Below the pieces are notes generated by a model that saw only the letters and a list, made by a program, of their open reading frames with translations, was not told where the DNA came from and ran no database searches. Shown in pieces: positions 1-8,852 of a DNA stretch of 64,000 nucleotides. Origin of the DNA: an uncultured Pelagibacteraceae bacterium (GTDB taxonomy: Bacteria; Pseudomonadota; Alphaproteobacteria; Pelagibacterales; AG-422-B15); NCBI GenBank assembly GCA_902564025.1, contig CACEZK010000004.1, forward strand, positions 1-64,000, given 5' to 3'. How positions within the stretch are numbered: the first letter of the stretch is position 1; each line of letters starts with the position of its first letter. Position numbers and translations under genes: made by a program.

Positions 1-2
1 TA

Positions 3-296
3 AAAGAATTTCTTAGCAACTTTAGCAATAATTTAATTGGTTTAACGGGGACACATGAAAATCTTATGCCAATATGGAAAGATTTTTTTGTACATGTAGA
101 GCCGGCAACAAATTCAGAGCATCAAAATTATTTAGGTACGTCTGAACAATCTGATGAAATAAGTAATAAAGAAAAAAACTACATGGTTCAACATACTGCT
201 TTCTATTATATTTTTGATGATAATGATGTATTAAGAAGCATACTTCCGTTTGGTTCTAGTATTGAACAAATGGTTGAAGATCTAAAAAATCTATAA
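3..296 (+). CDS. SCO1/SenC family copper chaperone, C-terminal part (5' end truncated by window edge)
   Basis: Open frame from base 3 reads KEFLSNFSNNLIGLTGTHENLMPIWKDFFVHVEP...YMVQHTAFYYIFDDNDVLRSILPFG, typical SCO1 C-terminal thioredoxin fold with the conserved His in VxHTA. Confidence 0.82.
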   Translation, partial: KEFLSNFSNNLIGLTGTHENLMPIWKDFFVHVEPATNSEHQNYLGTSEQSDEISNKEKNYMVQHTAFYYIFDDNDVLRSILPFGSSIEQMVEDLKNL

Positions 297-298
297 CA

Positions 299-544
299 AT
301 GTATAAAATATCAATATTTATTTTTTTTGTTTTATTGTCTTGTTCCGAAATAATTGAAACAAATAAATATAGAGAATTGGCATCTGAACAAGCATCAAAA
401 AAAAATTGTGATGCTAATGTTGAGCTTCTTTTAAAACATGAAAAGACTGAATTATGGGCATCTTATCATAACAAAGATAAAAACTTATTATGCGTTTTAA
501 CTTGTGTTAACGATGTCTGTATGTTTTCGACAGAGAGAGATTAA
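299..544 (+). CDS. Small putative lipoprotein, Cys-rich (81 aa)
   Basis: Signal peptide with lipobox-like LLSC; four further Cys; sits between SCO1 and PCuAC genes. Confidence 0.55.
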   Translation: MYKISIFIFFVLLSCSEIIETNKYRELASEQASKKNCDANVELLLKHEKTELWASYHNKDKNLLCVLTCVNDVCMFSTERD

Positions 545-547
545 GGG

Positions 548-1003
548 TTGTATAAAGCACTAATAATAGTTTTGTTTTTAGTTTCTACAAAAATTGGAGC
601 TGCTCACCAATTTCAAAAAGATCATATTAATATAAATCACCCACACATAAAGTTTGTAATTTCATCAGGCCCTGCAGCTGGATATATGAAAATAGTAAAC
701 ATGGGTTTCGAGACAGATCGTTTAATTAAAGTTGTTACTGACTTTGCAGATACTGAGTTACATTATTCAAGTGTAGAGAATGGAATAGTTACAATGAGTA
801 AAGTTGATTTTATTGAAATCCCTCCACAAAAAGCTAAATCGCTCAAACCCGGCACGCACCATATAATGTTTTCAAATTTTAGTATTGAATTATCTCATGG
901 AATAAGTTTAGAAGGGTCTTTAGTATTTGAAAATGCAGGCGAGATCAAAGTGCTTTTTGAGGTTGAAACTCAAAAAAGTATAGATGACCATACAGAACAT
1001 TAA
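548..1003 (+). CDS. Copper chaperone PCuAC family protein (DUF461)
   Basis: Signal peptide plus AAGYMKIVNMGFETDRLIKVVTDFADTELHYSSVENGIVTMSKVDFIEIPPQKAKSLKPGTHHIMF, the PCuAC pattern; TTG start. Confidence 0.85.
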   Translation: MYKALIIVLFLVSTKIGAAHQFQKDHININHPHIKFVISSGPAAGYMKIVNMGFETDRLIKVVTDFADTELHYSSVENGIVTMSKVDFIEIPPQKAKSLKPGTHHIMFSNFSIELSHGISLEGSLVFENAGEIKVLFEVETQKSIDDHTEH

Positions 1004-1884
1004 TGAAAACATTTAAAATTGAATATATCACCACACTTTTTTTTCTCACCTTGCTAATTGCTTTAGCTTGGTACTATTTATTCCTCATGGCATCTAATCC
1101 AATGGACACAATGATGCAAAATAAAAATCCAATGACAATGTCAATGGAAACCGCATCAGAAAATGAAATGTCAATGAACTCGATGTCTGATGCGGAAATG
1201 ACTATGGACTCAATGAATATGAATGAAAAAAACTCATCAATCAATTTTCTTATGATGCCAATGACAGGAAAGTGGACAATAAATGATTTTATCGTGATGT
1301 TCGTAATGTGGACCGTCATGATGTTTGCGATGATGCTTCCATCTACATTTATCTTTTTAAATATTTTTAGAATGATGAGATCGAATATGCAAATATCGTC
1401 GAATATTATTATTGAGATGATAGTGATTTCATTCACTTATATTTTAATTTGGACAATTTTTTCACTTATTGCATGTACTCTTCAATATATTTTTCACAAT
1501 AACGGAGTAGTCGATATGATGGGAACATTTCAAAATAATATTCTTGCAGGATTATTTCTTGTTGGAGCAGGTGCATTTCAATTTACAAGTTTGAAAGATA
1601 CATGTCTTGAGAAATGCAGAAACCCCTTATCGTTTCTAATGGCTGGTCCTATTAAAGGATACGGAAATGTTGCCTATGTGGGTCTAAAGCATGGTTTATT
1701 TTGCTTAGGGTGTTGCTGGGTTCTTATGCTTCTCCTTTTTGTAAATGGAGTTATGAATTTACTTTGGGTTGTCGCAATAACAATAATTGTATTGGCTGAA
1801 AAAATGCTGCCTTACGAGAAACTTAGCTCTAGATTTCTGGGCATTCTTCTTGTAGGTTGGGGGGCGTATTTAATACTTATTTAA
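1003..1884 (+). CDS. DUF2182 family integral membrane protein with Met-rich loop
   Basis: WTVMMFAMMLPS motif, GLFCLGCCWVLM and EKMLPYEK match the DUF2182 pattern; multiple TM helices. Confidence 0.82.
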   Translation: MKTFKIEYITTLFFLTLLIALAWYYLFLMASNPMDTMMQNKNPMTMSMETASENEMSMNSMSDAEMTMDSMNMNEKNSSINFLMMPMTGKWTINDFIVMFVMWTVMMFAMMLPSTFIFLNIFRMMRSNMQISSNIIIEMIVISFTYILIWTIFSLIACTLQYIFHNNGVVDMMGTFQNNILAGLFLVGAGAFQFTSLKDTCLEKCRNPLSFLMAGPIKGYGNVAYVGLKHGLFCLGCCWVLMLLLFVNGVMNLLWVVAITIIVLAEKMLPYEKLSSRFLGILLVGWGAYLILI

Positions 1885-1888
1885 TTAT

Positions 1889-2569
1889 ATGACTGTAAAT
1901 CCACTAAACTTACATTGGGAAATAAAAGGAAATTTTTTGCTGAATTGTAACTGTGATGTATTTTGCAATTGTCCGATGTCCCTGGGGAGAGCGGTTCCAA
2001 ATTCACCAAATGGTAAATGCTTTTCATGGTGGGGAATTAATATCGAAGAAGGGTACGCAGAAGAAAAGTGGTCTGGATTTAACCCTATCAAAAGAGAGTC
2101 TAAAGGAATTATGGATTTAAGTGGTTTAAATGTTGCTATTCTTTTAGAAGTTCCTGGCCCTTTAGGTTCAGGCGGTTGGACAGCAGGATTATATATTGAT
2201 GAAAAAGCATCTGATGATGCAGCTGATGCGCTCGCAGTTATTTTCTCAGGTCAAGCAGGTGGACAAACAGGTTGGTTTAGACATATGATTGCAAACTTCC
2301 TTGGCGTAAAAAGATGTTCTATATCATATAAAGAAACCGACGATGGATGGTCGTTTACAATTCCAGAAATCTTAGATGGTCGAATTGAACATGAGCCAGG
2401 AAAAGAGAGAGGCGAAGTAGTAAAAGTATCAAACTTAAAATATTGGGTTGCGCCAGAAATAATTGTTTGCAAAGGATCAAAAAGAAGTAGGATTAGAGAT
2501 CACGGCCGTAATTGGGATTTCACAGGTGGAAGTGCCGAATATTGTGCTGTTGATTGGGCCGGACCATAA
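1889..2569 (+). CDS. DUF1326 domain protein
   Basis: N-terminal NCNCDVFCNCPMSLG CxC motifs; follows DUF2182 gene. Confidence 0.82.
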   Translation: MTVNPLNLHWEIKGNFLLNCNCDVFCNCPMSLGRAVPNSPNGKCFSWWGINIEEGYAEEKWSGFNPIKRESKGIMDLSGLNVAILLEVPGPLGSGGWTAGLYIDEKASDDAADALAVIFSGQAGGQTGWFRHMIANFLGVKRCSISYKETDDGWSFTIPEILDGRIEHEPGKERGEVVKVSNLKYWVAPEIIVCKGSKRSRIRDHGRNWDFTGGSAEYCAVDWAGP

Positions 2570-2574
2570 TTCAT

Positions 2575-5010
2575 ATGAAAAACAAAGCTAAAGTTGTCGT
2601 CATTGGTGGCGGTGTAGTTGGAGTTAGTACGCTTTACCACCTTGCAAAAAAAGGGTGGTCTGATGTAGTTTTGTGCGAACGCAAAGAACTTACATCAGGT
2701 TCGACGTGGCACGCTGCGGGTTTGATGCCTTTATTCAACATGAGTTACTCTGTTGGTCAAATCCATAAATACTCAGTTAAATTTTATCAAGAACTTGAAA
2801 AAGAAACTGGTCAAGATGTTGGCTTTAGGCAAGTAAGTAATATTCGACTTGCTGAAAATCAGGATAGAATGGATGAGTATCGTCAATATGCAGGTGTTGC
2901 GGAAACAATAGGTGTTAAAGTCAATTTTTTAACTCCCGAAGAAGTTCAAAAAGTTTGGCCGCTCTGTTCAACTGAGGGCTTAGTGGGTGCTATACAGCAC
3001 CCTGAGGATGGATACATACAACCCAATGATCTTACGCAAGCTCTAGCAAAAGGAGCAAGAGCGCTTGGAGCTGAAATTTACAGACAAACAGCAGTCATAG
3101 GACTTGAACAGTTACCAGATGATAGTTGGATTGTTACAACTGATAAAGGTGAAATCAAATGTGATATTGTTGTTTCATGCTCGGGAAATTTTGTCAGGCA
3201 AACTGGAGAAATGGTTGGATTAGATATCCCAGTGATACCTGTTGAGCATCAATATATCGTTACAGAAGCTCATCCTAAAATTCTAGAAAGACAAAAAGAA
3301 GGCCTTCCTGAAATGGGTGTACTTAGAGGATCTGACGGCGCATGGTATATGCGTGAGGAAGCTGGTGGATTAATTCTTGGACCATATGAAAATGGTGCAC
3401 CATGTTGCTATGTCAATGGACCTAGCAAAGACTGTGAGTATGAATTATTCCAAGAAGACTTAGACAGACTTGGCCCCCATATAGAGCATGCCATTCACAG
3501 AGTTCCTATTTTTGGAGAAGCAGGAATTAAGAAAGTTTATAATGGTGCTATTTGTTATACTCCAGATGGAAGCCCAATTATCGGTCCAGCATGGGATAGA
3601 AAAAATTTATATTTAAATGACGGTCATTCGTTTGGCGTTACAGCTGCTGGTGGTGCAGGCTGGCAGATCGCAGAATGGATTGTTGATGGCGAACCGACTA
3701 TTGATATGCTTGGGGTTGAACCCAGAAGGTTTGGCGATTACGCATCAAAATCATATTTAATCAAAAAAAATGAAGAGGCTTATGCTAACGTTTTCACAAT
3801 CCATTATCCTGACGAAGAAAGGCCCGCAGGCCGGCCATTAAGACAAGCTCCTTGTTATGATAGGCTGAAAAATTTAGGTGCAGTGTTTGGTCAAAAGTTT
3901 GGTTGGGAGCGCGCAAACTGGTTTGCTCCTGAAGGAGTTCCTCAAGAAGACGATTGGTCATTCAGGCGATCAGCTTGGTTTGAGCACATTGGAAATGAAT
4001 GTAAAAATGTAACAGAAAATGTAGGTCTTTTAGATATGACCGCATTTGCAAAATGCAGAATAAGCGGACCAGGAGCAGAAGAATTCCTAGATAATTTAGT
4101 TGCTAATAAATTGCCAAAAAAGATAGGAAGGACAAATCTCTGTCATGCTTTGAATTCTAAAGGAGGAGTACATTCTGAATTTACAATAATGAGAGAGTCT
4201 CATGACAGTTTTTATTGTGTTTCTGCTGGAGCTTGGCAGCGGCTGGACCATGATTGGGTAAAAAAACATATGCCCGATGACAGAAGTGTAAAATTTGAAA
4301 ATATTACAAATCAGATTGGAGTATTAGTTGTCGCTGGTCCGAAGTCGAGAGAACTTCTTCAAAGAGTATCTGAGGATGATTTCACAAATGAGGGTTTCCC
4401 ATGGCTATCTGGTAAAAAAATAAAAATTGGCGCTGCAGAAACACTTGCAATAAGAGTAAATTTCGTTGGCGAATTAGGATGGGAAATCCACTCACCAATT
4501 GAAGTACAAAATCATATTTTCGATACATTAATGGATGCAGGAAAAGATTTGGGTTTAAAGCCATTTGGCATAAGAGCAATGGACTCTTTGAGAATTGAGA
4601 AATCCTATAAACTAATTGGCACAGAATTATCAATTGAATATGCAGGATATGAGTCAGGAATAGACAGGTTCATTCACCCAAATAAAGGTCAATTCATAGG
4701 TAGAGATGCATTAGTTCAGTGGAGAGAAAAAGGTTTTGAAAATTCCTTCGTAACTCTTGAAGTTCATGGTGTCAAAGATGCTGATGTTCTTGGCAATAAT
4801 CCAATATATGCTGATGGAAAAGTTATTGGTCGTGCTACAGGTGGAAATTTTGGCTTTCGAGTTAATAAGTCTCTCGCTTTAGCTATGGTCAATCCAGCTC
4901 ATTCAGAAGTAGGCACAAAGTTAAAGATCGATATTTTGGGAGATATGTTTGATGTAACGGTAATACCTGAAAGTCCATACGATCCTGAGAATCAGAAACT
5001 TAGATCTTAG
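2575..5010 (+). CDS. FAD-dependent oxidoreductase, dimethylglycine/sarcosine dehydrogenase-like (DAO + FAO_M + GCV_T domains)
   Basis: N-terminal GGGVVGVSTLYHLAKKGWSDVVLCERKELTSGSTWHAAG and C-terminal GcvT-like domain; start re-set to MKNKAKVVVIGG. Confidence 0.88.
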   Translation: MKNKAKVVVIGGGVVGVSTLYHLAKKGWSDVVLCERKELTSGSTWHAAGLMPLFNMSYSVGQIHKYSVKFYQELEKETGQDVGFRQVSNIRLAENQDRMDEYRQYAGVAETIGVKVNFLTPEEVQKVWPLCSTEGLVGAIQHPEDGYIQPNDLTQALAKGARALGAEIYRQTAVIGLEQLPDDSWIVTTDKGEIKCDIVVSCSGNFVRQTGEMVGLDIPVIPVEHQYIVTEAHPKILERQKEGLPEMGVLRGSDGAWYMREEAGGLILGPYENGAPCCYVNGPSKDCEYELFQEDLDRLGPHIEHAIHRVPIFGEAGIKKVYNGAICYTPDGSPIIGPAWDRKNLYLNDGHSFGVTAAGGAGWQIAEWIVDGEPTIDMLGVEPRRFGDYASKSYLIKKNEEAYANVFTIHYPDEERPAGRPLRQAPCYDRLKNLGAVFGQKFGWERANWFAPEGVPQEDDWSFRRSAWFEHIGNECKNVTENVGLLDMTAFAKCRISGPGAEEFLDNLVANKLPKKIGRTNLCHALNSKGGVHSEFTIMRESHDSFYCVSAGAWQRLDHDWVKKHMPDDRSVKFENITNQIGVLVVAGPKSRELLQRVSEDDFTNEGFPWLSGKKIKIGAAETLAIRVNFVGELGWEIHSPIEVQNHIFDTLMDAGKDLGLKPFGIRAMDSLRIEKSYKLIGTELSIEYAGYESGIDRFIHPNKGQFIGRDALVQWREKGFENSFVTLEVHGVKDADVLGNNPIYADGKVIGRATGGNFGFRVNKSLALAMVNPAHSEVGTKLKIDILGDMFDVTVIPESPYDPENQKLRS

Positions 5011-5022
5011 CTACTTGAAAAA

Positions 5023-6078
5023 GTGTCAGAAGCTTTAAAAGTTTACGAACAGCTCTGTAAAGAAAAGCACATTGAATATAATATTAAGCAAAAGGATCTA
5101 GTTATTGAATTAGATAAATTTTTGTCAGGTTCGAGTAGAGATTTTATAAAAAAACTATTTCGATATAATTTAAACCAAAAGAAATGCTTTTATTTATACG
5201 GGGGAGTGGGCATTGGAAAAACTCTCATTATGGATTTATTTTATGATGACGTAAATTTAAAAGAAAAACAAAGAGTCCATTTTCATGAGTTTATGATTGA
5301 TATACATGATCAATTACACCAACTCAGAAATGAAAAAAATTCAAGAGATTTTATAATTTCAAAACTTGTAAAAGGCATTAAATCGAAATCAAGTCTCATA
5401 TTTTTTGATGAATTTCAGGTCACAAATATAGCTGACGCTATGATTCTGGGACATTTGTTCGAGGAGTTCTTTAAAAATAATATTTTAATTGTATTAACTT
5501 CTAATTCCAGCCCAGAAGACTTATACAAAGAAGGGCTGCAAAGAGAACTTTTTATTCCATTTATTAATTTAATTAAAAAAAATTCTCTAATTCATCATCT
5601 ATCAATAGACATTGACTATAGAACAAGATCATTAAAAGAAGAAAAAAACTTTTTTTTATCAAATTCACCGGTTAGCAAGCTTCAAATAAATGATATTTTT
5701 TCTATCCATTCAAATAAATATGCAGTCGAGGATAAAGTAATAAGTGTAAAGAAGAGAAATTTTATAATTAAGAATTTGTCTAATAGAATAGCTCGTTTTC
5801 AATTCAATGAAATTTGTGGCGATAATAGAGGCACTGAAGACTACCTCGAGCTAATTAAATTAATTGATCGATTAATCATTGAAAATGTTCCAAATTTTGG
5901 AAATACAAATTCTAATCTTCAAGAAAGATTTATTAATTTAATTGATGTTCTCTATGATAATAAAATCAAATTATATTTAAGCACAGAAAAAGAAATAAGA
6001 GATCTTAGCAGCGCATATCATTTGAAAGATAAATTCAACAGAACCATAAGCAGACTTCTAGAAATGAAATCACAATAG
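5023..6078 (+). CDS. zapE: AFG1/ZapE family ATPase
   Basis: YLYGGVGIGKTLIMDLFYD Walker A and RVHFHEFMIDIHDQLHQLR, characteristic of AFG1/ZapE; GTG start. Confidence 0.85.
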   Translation: MSEALKVYEQLCKEKHIEYNIKQKDLVIELDKFLSGSSRDFIKKLFRYNLNQKKCFYLYGGVGIGKTLIMDLFYDDVNLKEKQRVHFHEFMIDIHDQLHQLRNEKNSRDFIISKLVKGIKSKSSLIFFDEFQVTNIADAMILGHLFEEFFKNNILIVLTSNSSPEDLYKEGLQRELFIPFINLIKKNSLIHHLSIDIDYRTRSLKEEKNFFLSNSPVSKLQINDIFSIHSNKYAVEDKVISVKKRNFIIKNLSNRIARFQFNEICGDNRGTEDYLELIKLIDRLIIENVPNFGNTNSNLQERFINLIDVLYDNKIKLYLSTEKEIRDLSSAYHLKDKFNRTISRLLEMKSQ

Positions 6079-6083
6079 TTAAA

Positions 6084-7319
6084 ATGAAAATAGCAGTAAT
6101 AGGAGCAGGAATTGTTGGCATTTCTTCAGCCAATTGGCTTAAGAAGTACGGTCAAGATGTGACCTTGTATGATATGAATGATCCAGGATCACAAGCAAGT
6201 TACGGCAATGCTGGAACTTATGCAAAATATGCAAATATACCAACAAATTCATCATCCTATTTTTATTTATTTCCATATCTATTGCTAAACAAAAACAGCC
6301 CCTTATTCATTAGCCTAAAACGATTAAATGAAACATTTCCTTGGATTATTAAATACTTGAGCAATTGTAGAAATGAAAAAGTTAACCATACTGTTCAACA
6401 TTTAACAACTTTACTGTCACATATGGATGATGGTTATGAAGATCTTTTCAACGAAGCAAATGTAGAAAATTATATTTCAAGAGAGTCTATTATGTATGGA
6501 TGGTCTACAAAGTTATTTTTTAATGCTGCAAAACGAGATTTTTCTAAAAGAGAAGAAACAGGCGTTAAAATAACAACCCTAAGTCGAGATGATATTTCTG
6601 ATCTTGAACCTAATATTAATAATATCTTTTACAAAGGGGCCTTATTTGAAGGTAGTTATTTTGCAAAAAATCCGATCAAGGTTAGCGAAGCATTAATGAA
6701 ACTGTTTATTAAAAAAGGAGGAAAATTCAAAAAAGAGAAAGTTATATCCATCAAAAAAACTGAAACTAATCAAATAAATATTAAAACAAGCTCAGGAGAG
6801 TCCCTGCACGATAGAGTCGTGATTACATCTGGAGTATGGTCTAATGATCTGCTTAAACATATAGGCGACAAAGTGCCACTGGAAGCTGAGAGGGGTTACC
6901 ATTTGGTCAATCCAGAATTGAAGAATATTGTAAAAAGACCAATATCATGGCAAGAACGGGGAACATATTTTACACCTATGTCTGATGGTCTAAGAACGGG
7001 TGGAATTGTTGAATTTGGAGCGTTAAATGAAACAAAAAATGAAAGAGTCCTTAACTTTTTAAACCGGGCATTAAAAGAAGTTTTTCCCTCAGCAGACCTT
7101 CCTCAAAAAACATGGGTAGGGTTCAGGCCATCGGTGCCTGACTCTCTTCCAGTGATTGGACAATCTCCAAAAAACCCTTATATTTATTATAATTTTGGCC
7201 ATCAACATATTGGGTGGTCATTAGGTGGCATATCAGGAAAACTGGTTGCACAACAAATTTGCGCAAACAATACAGATTTAGATTTGTCACCGTATTCTGT
7301 AAAGAGGTTTAAGTTATGA
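6084..7319 (+). CDS. FAD-binding oxidoreductase, D-amino acid dehydrogenase-like
   Basis: N-terminal GAGIVGISSANWLKKYGQDVTLYD and C-terminal GFRPSVPDSLPVIGQSPKNPYIYYNFGHQHIGWSLGG. Confidence 0.85.
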   Translation: MKIAVIGAGIVGISSANWLKKYGQDVTLYDMNDPGSQASYGNAGTYAKYANIPTNSSSYFYLFPYLLLNKNSPLFISLKRLNETFPWIIKYLSNCRNEKVNHTVQHLTTLLSHMDDGYEDLFNEANVENYISRESIMYGWSTKLFFNAAKRDFSKREETGVKITTLSRDDISDLEPNINNIFYKGALFEGSYFAKNPIKVSEALMKLFIKKGGKFKKEKVISIKKTETNQINIKTSSGESLHDRVVITSGVWSNDLLKHIGDKVPLEAERGYHLVNPELKNIVKRPISWQERGTYFTPMSDGLRTGGIVEFGALNETKNERVLNFLNRALKEVFPSADLPQKTWVGFRPSVPDSLPVIGQSPKNPYIYYNFGHQHIGWSLGGISGKLVAQQICANNTDLDLSPYSVKRFKL

Positions 7320-8557
7320 AATACTCACTATATAATTTAGTTAAGAATTCATTTTCTTATCATGAGAATTGGGAAAAAGCATGGAGCAGTCCCGATCTTA
7401 AACCTGAATATGATGTAGTAATAGTTGGAGGCGGTGGTCATGGATTAGGAACTGCCTATTACCTAGCAAAAGAATTTGGTGTTAAAAATATTGCTGTTCT
7501 TGAGAAGGGATGGATTGGTGGAGGTAATACTGGACGTAACACAACCATAATAAGATCTAATTACTTATGGGATGAAAGTGCAGCTCTTTATAATCATGCT
7601 GTCAATTTATGGGAAGGCCTATCTAGTGAGCTTAATTTTAATGTAATGTTTTCACAAAGAGGTTTATTTCACTTAGCGCATTCAGTTCATGACATGCAAG
7701 AAATTACAAGGAGAGGTTACTCTAATTATTTAAATGGTATTGACGCTGAAATTCTAAATCAGGATCAAGTTGCAAAAAAAATACCTCATATTAATGTTAA
7801 TGGCAGGTATCCTGTTTTAGGGGCTTTACTTCAGAGGCGAGCGGGAACGGCGCGTCATGATGCTGTAGCATGGGGGTATGCAAGAGCGGCAGAAAATCTT
7901 GGTGTCGATATAATTCAAAACTGTGAGGTTAAAGGAATAGATATTTCAAATGGCAAGGTTGTTGGATTACAAACAACAAAAGGTTCTGTTAAAGTTGATA
8001 AAGTTGGTCTCGTACCTGCTGGACACTCCTCAGTATTAGCTAATATGGCAGGTTTTTCTCTCCCAATAAACTCTGTACCCTTACAGGCTTTAGTAAGCGA
8101 GCCTGTTAAACCAATTCTAGATTGTGTCATCATGTCAAACTCCGTTCATGTTTATGTAAGTCAATCAGATAAAGGTGAACTAGTGGTTGGAGCAGGTTCT
8201 GATGCCTATAACTCATATTCTCAGCGTGGATCCTTTGATATGATTGAACATATGATGGCTCCTTTAGTTGAATTATTTCCAATATTCTCAAGACTTAAAA
8301 TGCTTCGCAGCTGGGGAGGCATTGTAGATGTAACCCCAGATAGAAGCCCAATAATAGGCAAGACCCCTGTAAAAGACTTATTTATTAACTGCGGTTGGGG
8401 AACTGGGGGATTCAAAGCAACTCCTGGGTCAGCTCATGTATTTGCCGAGACAGTTTTTAGAGGAGAGCCAAATGATATTGCAGCTCCTTTTTCATTAGAA
8501 AGACATTTCTCAGGAGCTTTAGTTGATGAAGCTGCAGCGGCAGCAGTTGCTCATTAA
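7316..8557 (+). CDS. soxB: Sarcosine oxidase subunit beta
   Basis: DVVIVGGGGHGLGTAYYLAKEFGVKNIAVLEKGWIGGGNTGRNTTIIRSNYLWDESA; followed by soxD, soxA, soxG. Confidence 0.95.
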   Translation: MKYSLYNLVKNSFSYHENWEKAWSSPDLKPEYDVVIVGGGGHGLGTAYYLAKEFGVKNIAVLEKGWIGGGNTGRNTTIIRSNYLWDESAALYNHAVNLWEGLSSELNFNVMFSQRGLFHLAHSVHDMQEITRRGYSNYLNGIDAEILNQDQVAKKIPHINVNGRYPVLGALLQRRAGTARHDAVAWGYARAAENLGVDIIQNCEVKGIDISNGKVVGLQTTKGSVKVDKVGLVPAGHSSVLANMAGFSLPINSVPLQALVSEPVKPILDCVIMSNSVHVYVSQSDKGELVVGAGSDAYNSYSQRGSFDMIEHMMAPLVELFPIFSRLKMLRSWGGIVDVTPDRSPIIGKTPVKDLFINCGWGTGGFKATPGSAHVFAETVFRGEPNDIAAPFSLERHFSGALVDEAAAAAVAH

Positions 8558-8567
8558 TAATTTTTTT

Positions 8568-8852
8568 ATGTTTATAATTAATTGTCCATATTGTGGGGAA
8601 AGAGATCAGACAGAATTTACATGTCACGGCGAAGCTCACATTGCAAGGCCAGATAACCCATCTGAAATAAGTGATGAAGAATGGGGCAGGTATCTTTTTT
8701 TCAGAGAAAATCCAAAAGGAACCCATTTTGAAAGATGGACTCACGATCATGGATGCAGACGATGGTTTAATGTAATGAGAGACACTGTCACAGATCAAAT
8801 AATAAAAACATATAAAATGGGTGAAGCGAAGCCAGAGATATCAAATGAGTAA
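8568..8852 (+). CDS. soxD: Sarcosine oxidase subunit delta
   Basis: INCPYCGERDQTEFTCHGEAHIARP...GTHFERWTHDHGCRRWFNVMRDT; start re-set to MFIINCPYC. Confidence 0.95.
   Translation: MFIINCPYCGERDQTEFTCHGEAHIARPDNPSEISDEEWGRYLFFRENPKGTHFERWTHDHGCRRWFNVMRDTVTDQIIKTYKMGEAKPEISNE

Noticed and set aside
1074-1436. 120-aa minus-strand ORF opposite the DUF2182 gene
   Set aside because: Antisense shadow of a well-supported gene; Ile-rich low-complexity translation produced by the reverse of Met codons (ATG to CAT) and AT-rich DNA.
8457-8798. 113-aa minus-strand ORF across the soxB/soxD junction
   Set aside because: Opposite clear soxB and soxD coding sequence; no recognisable domain.
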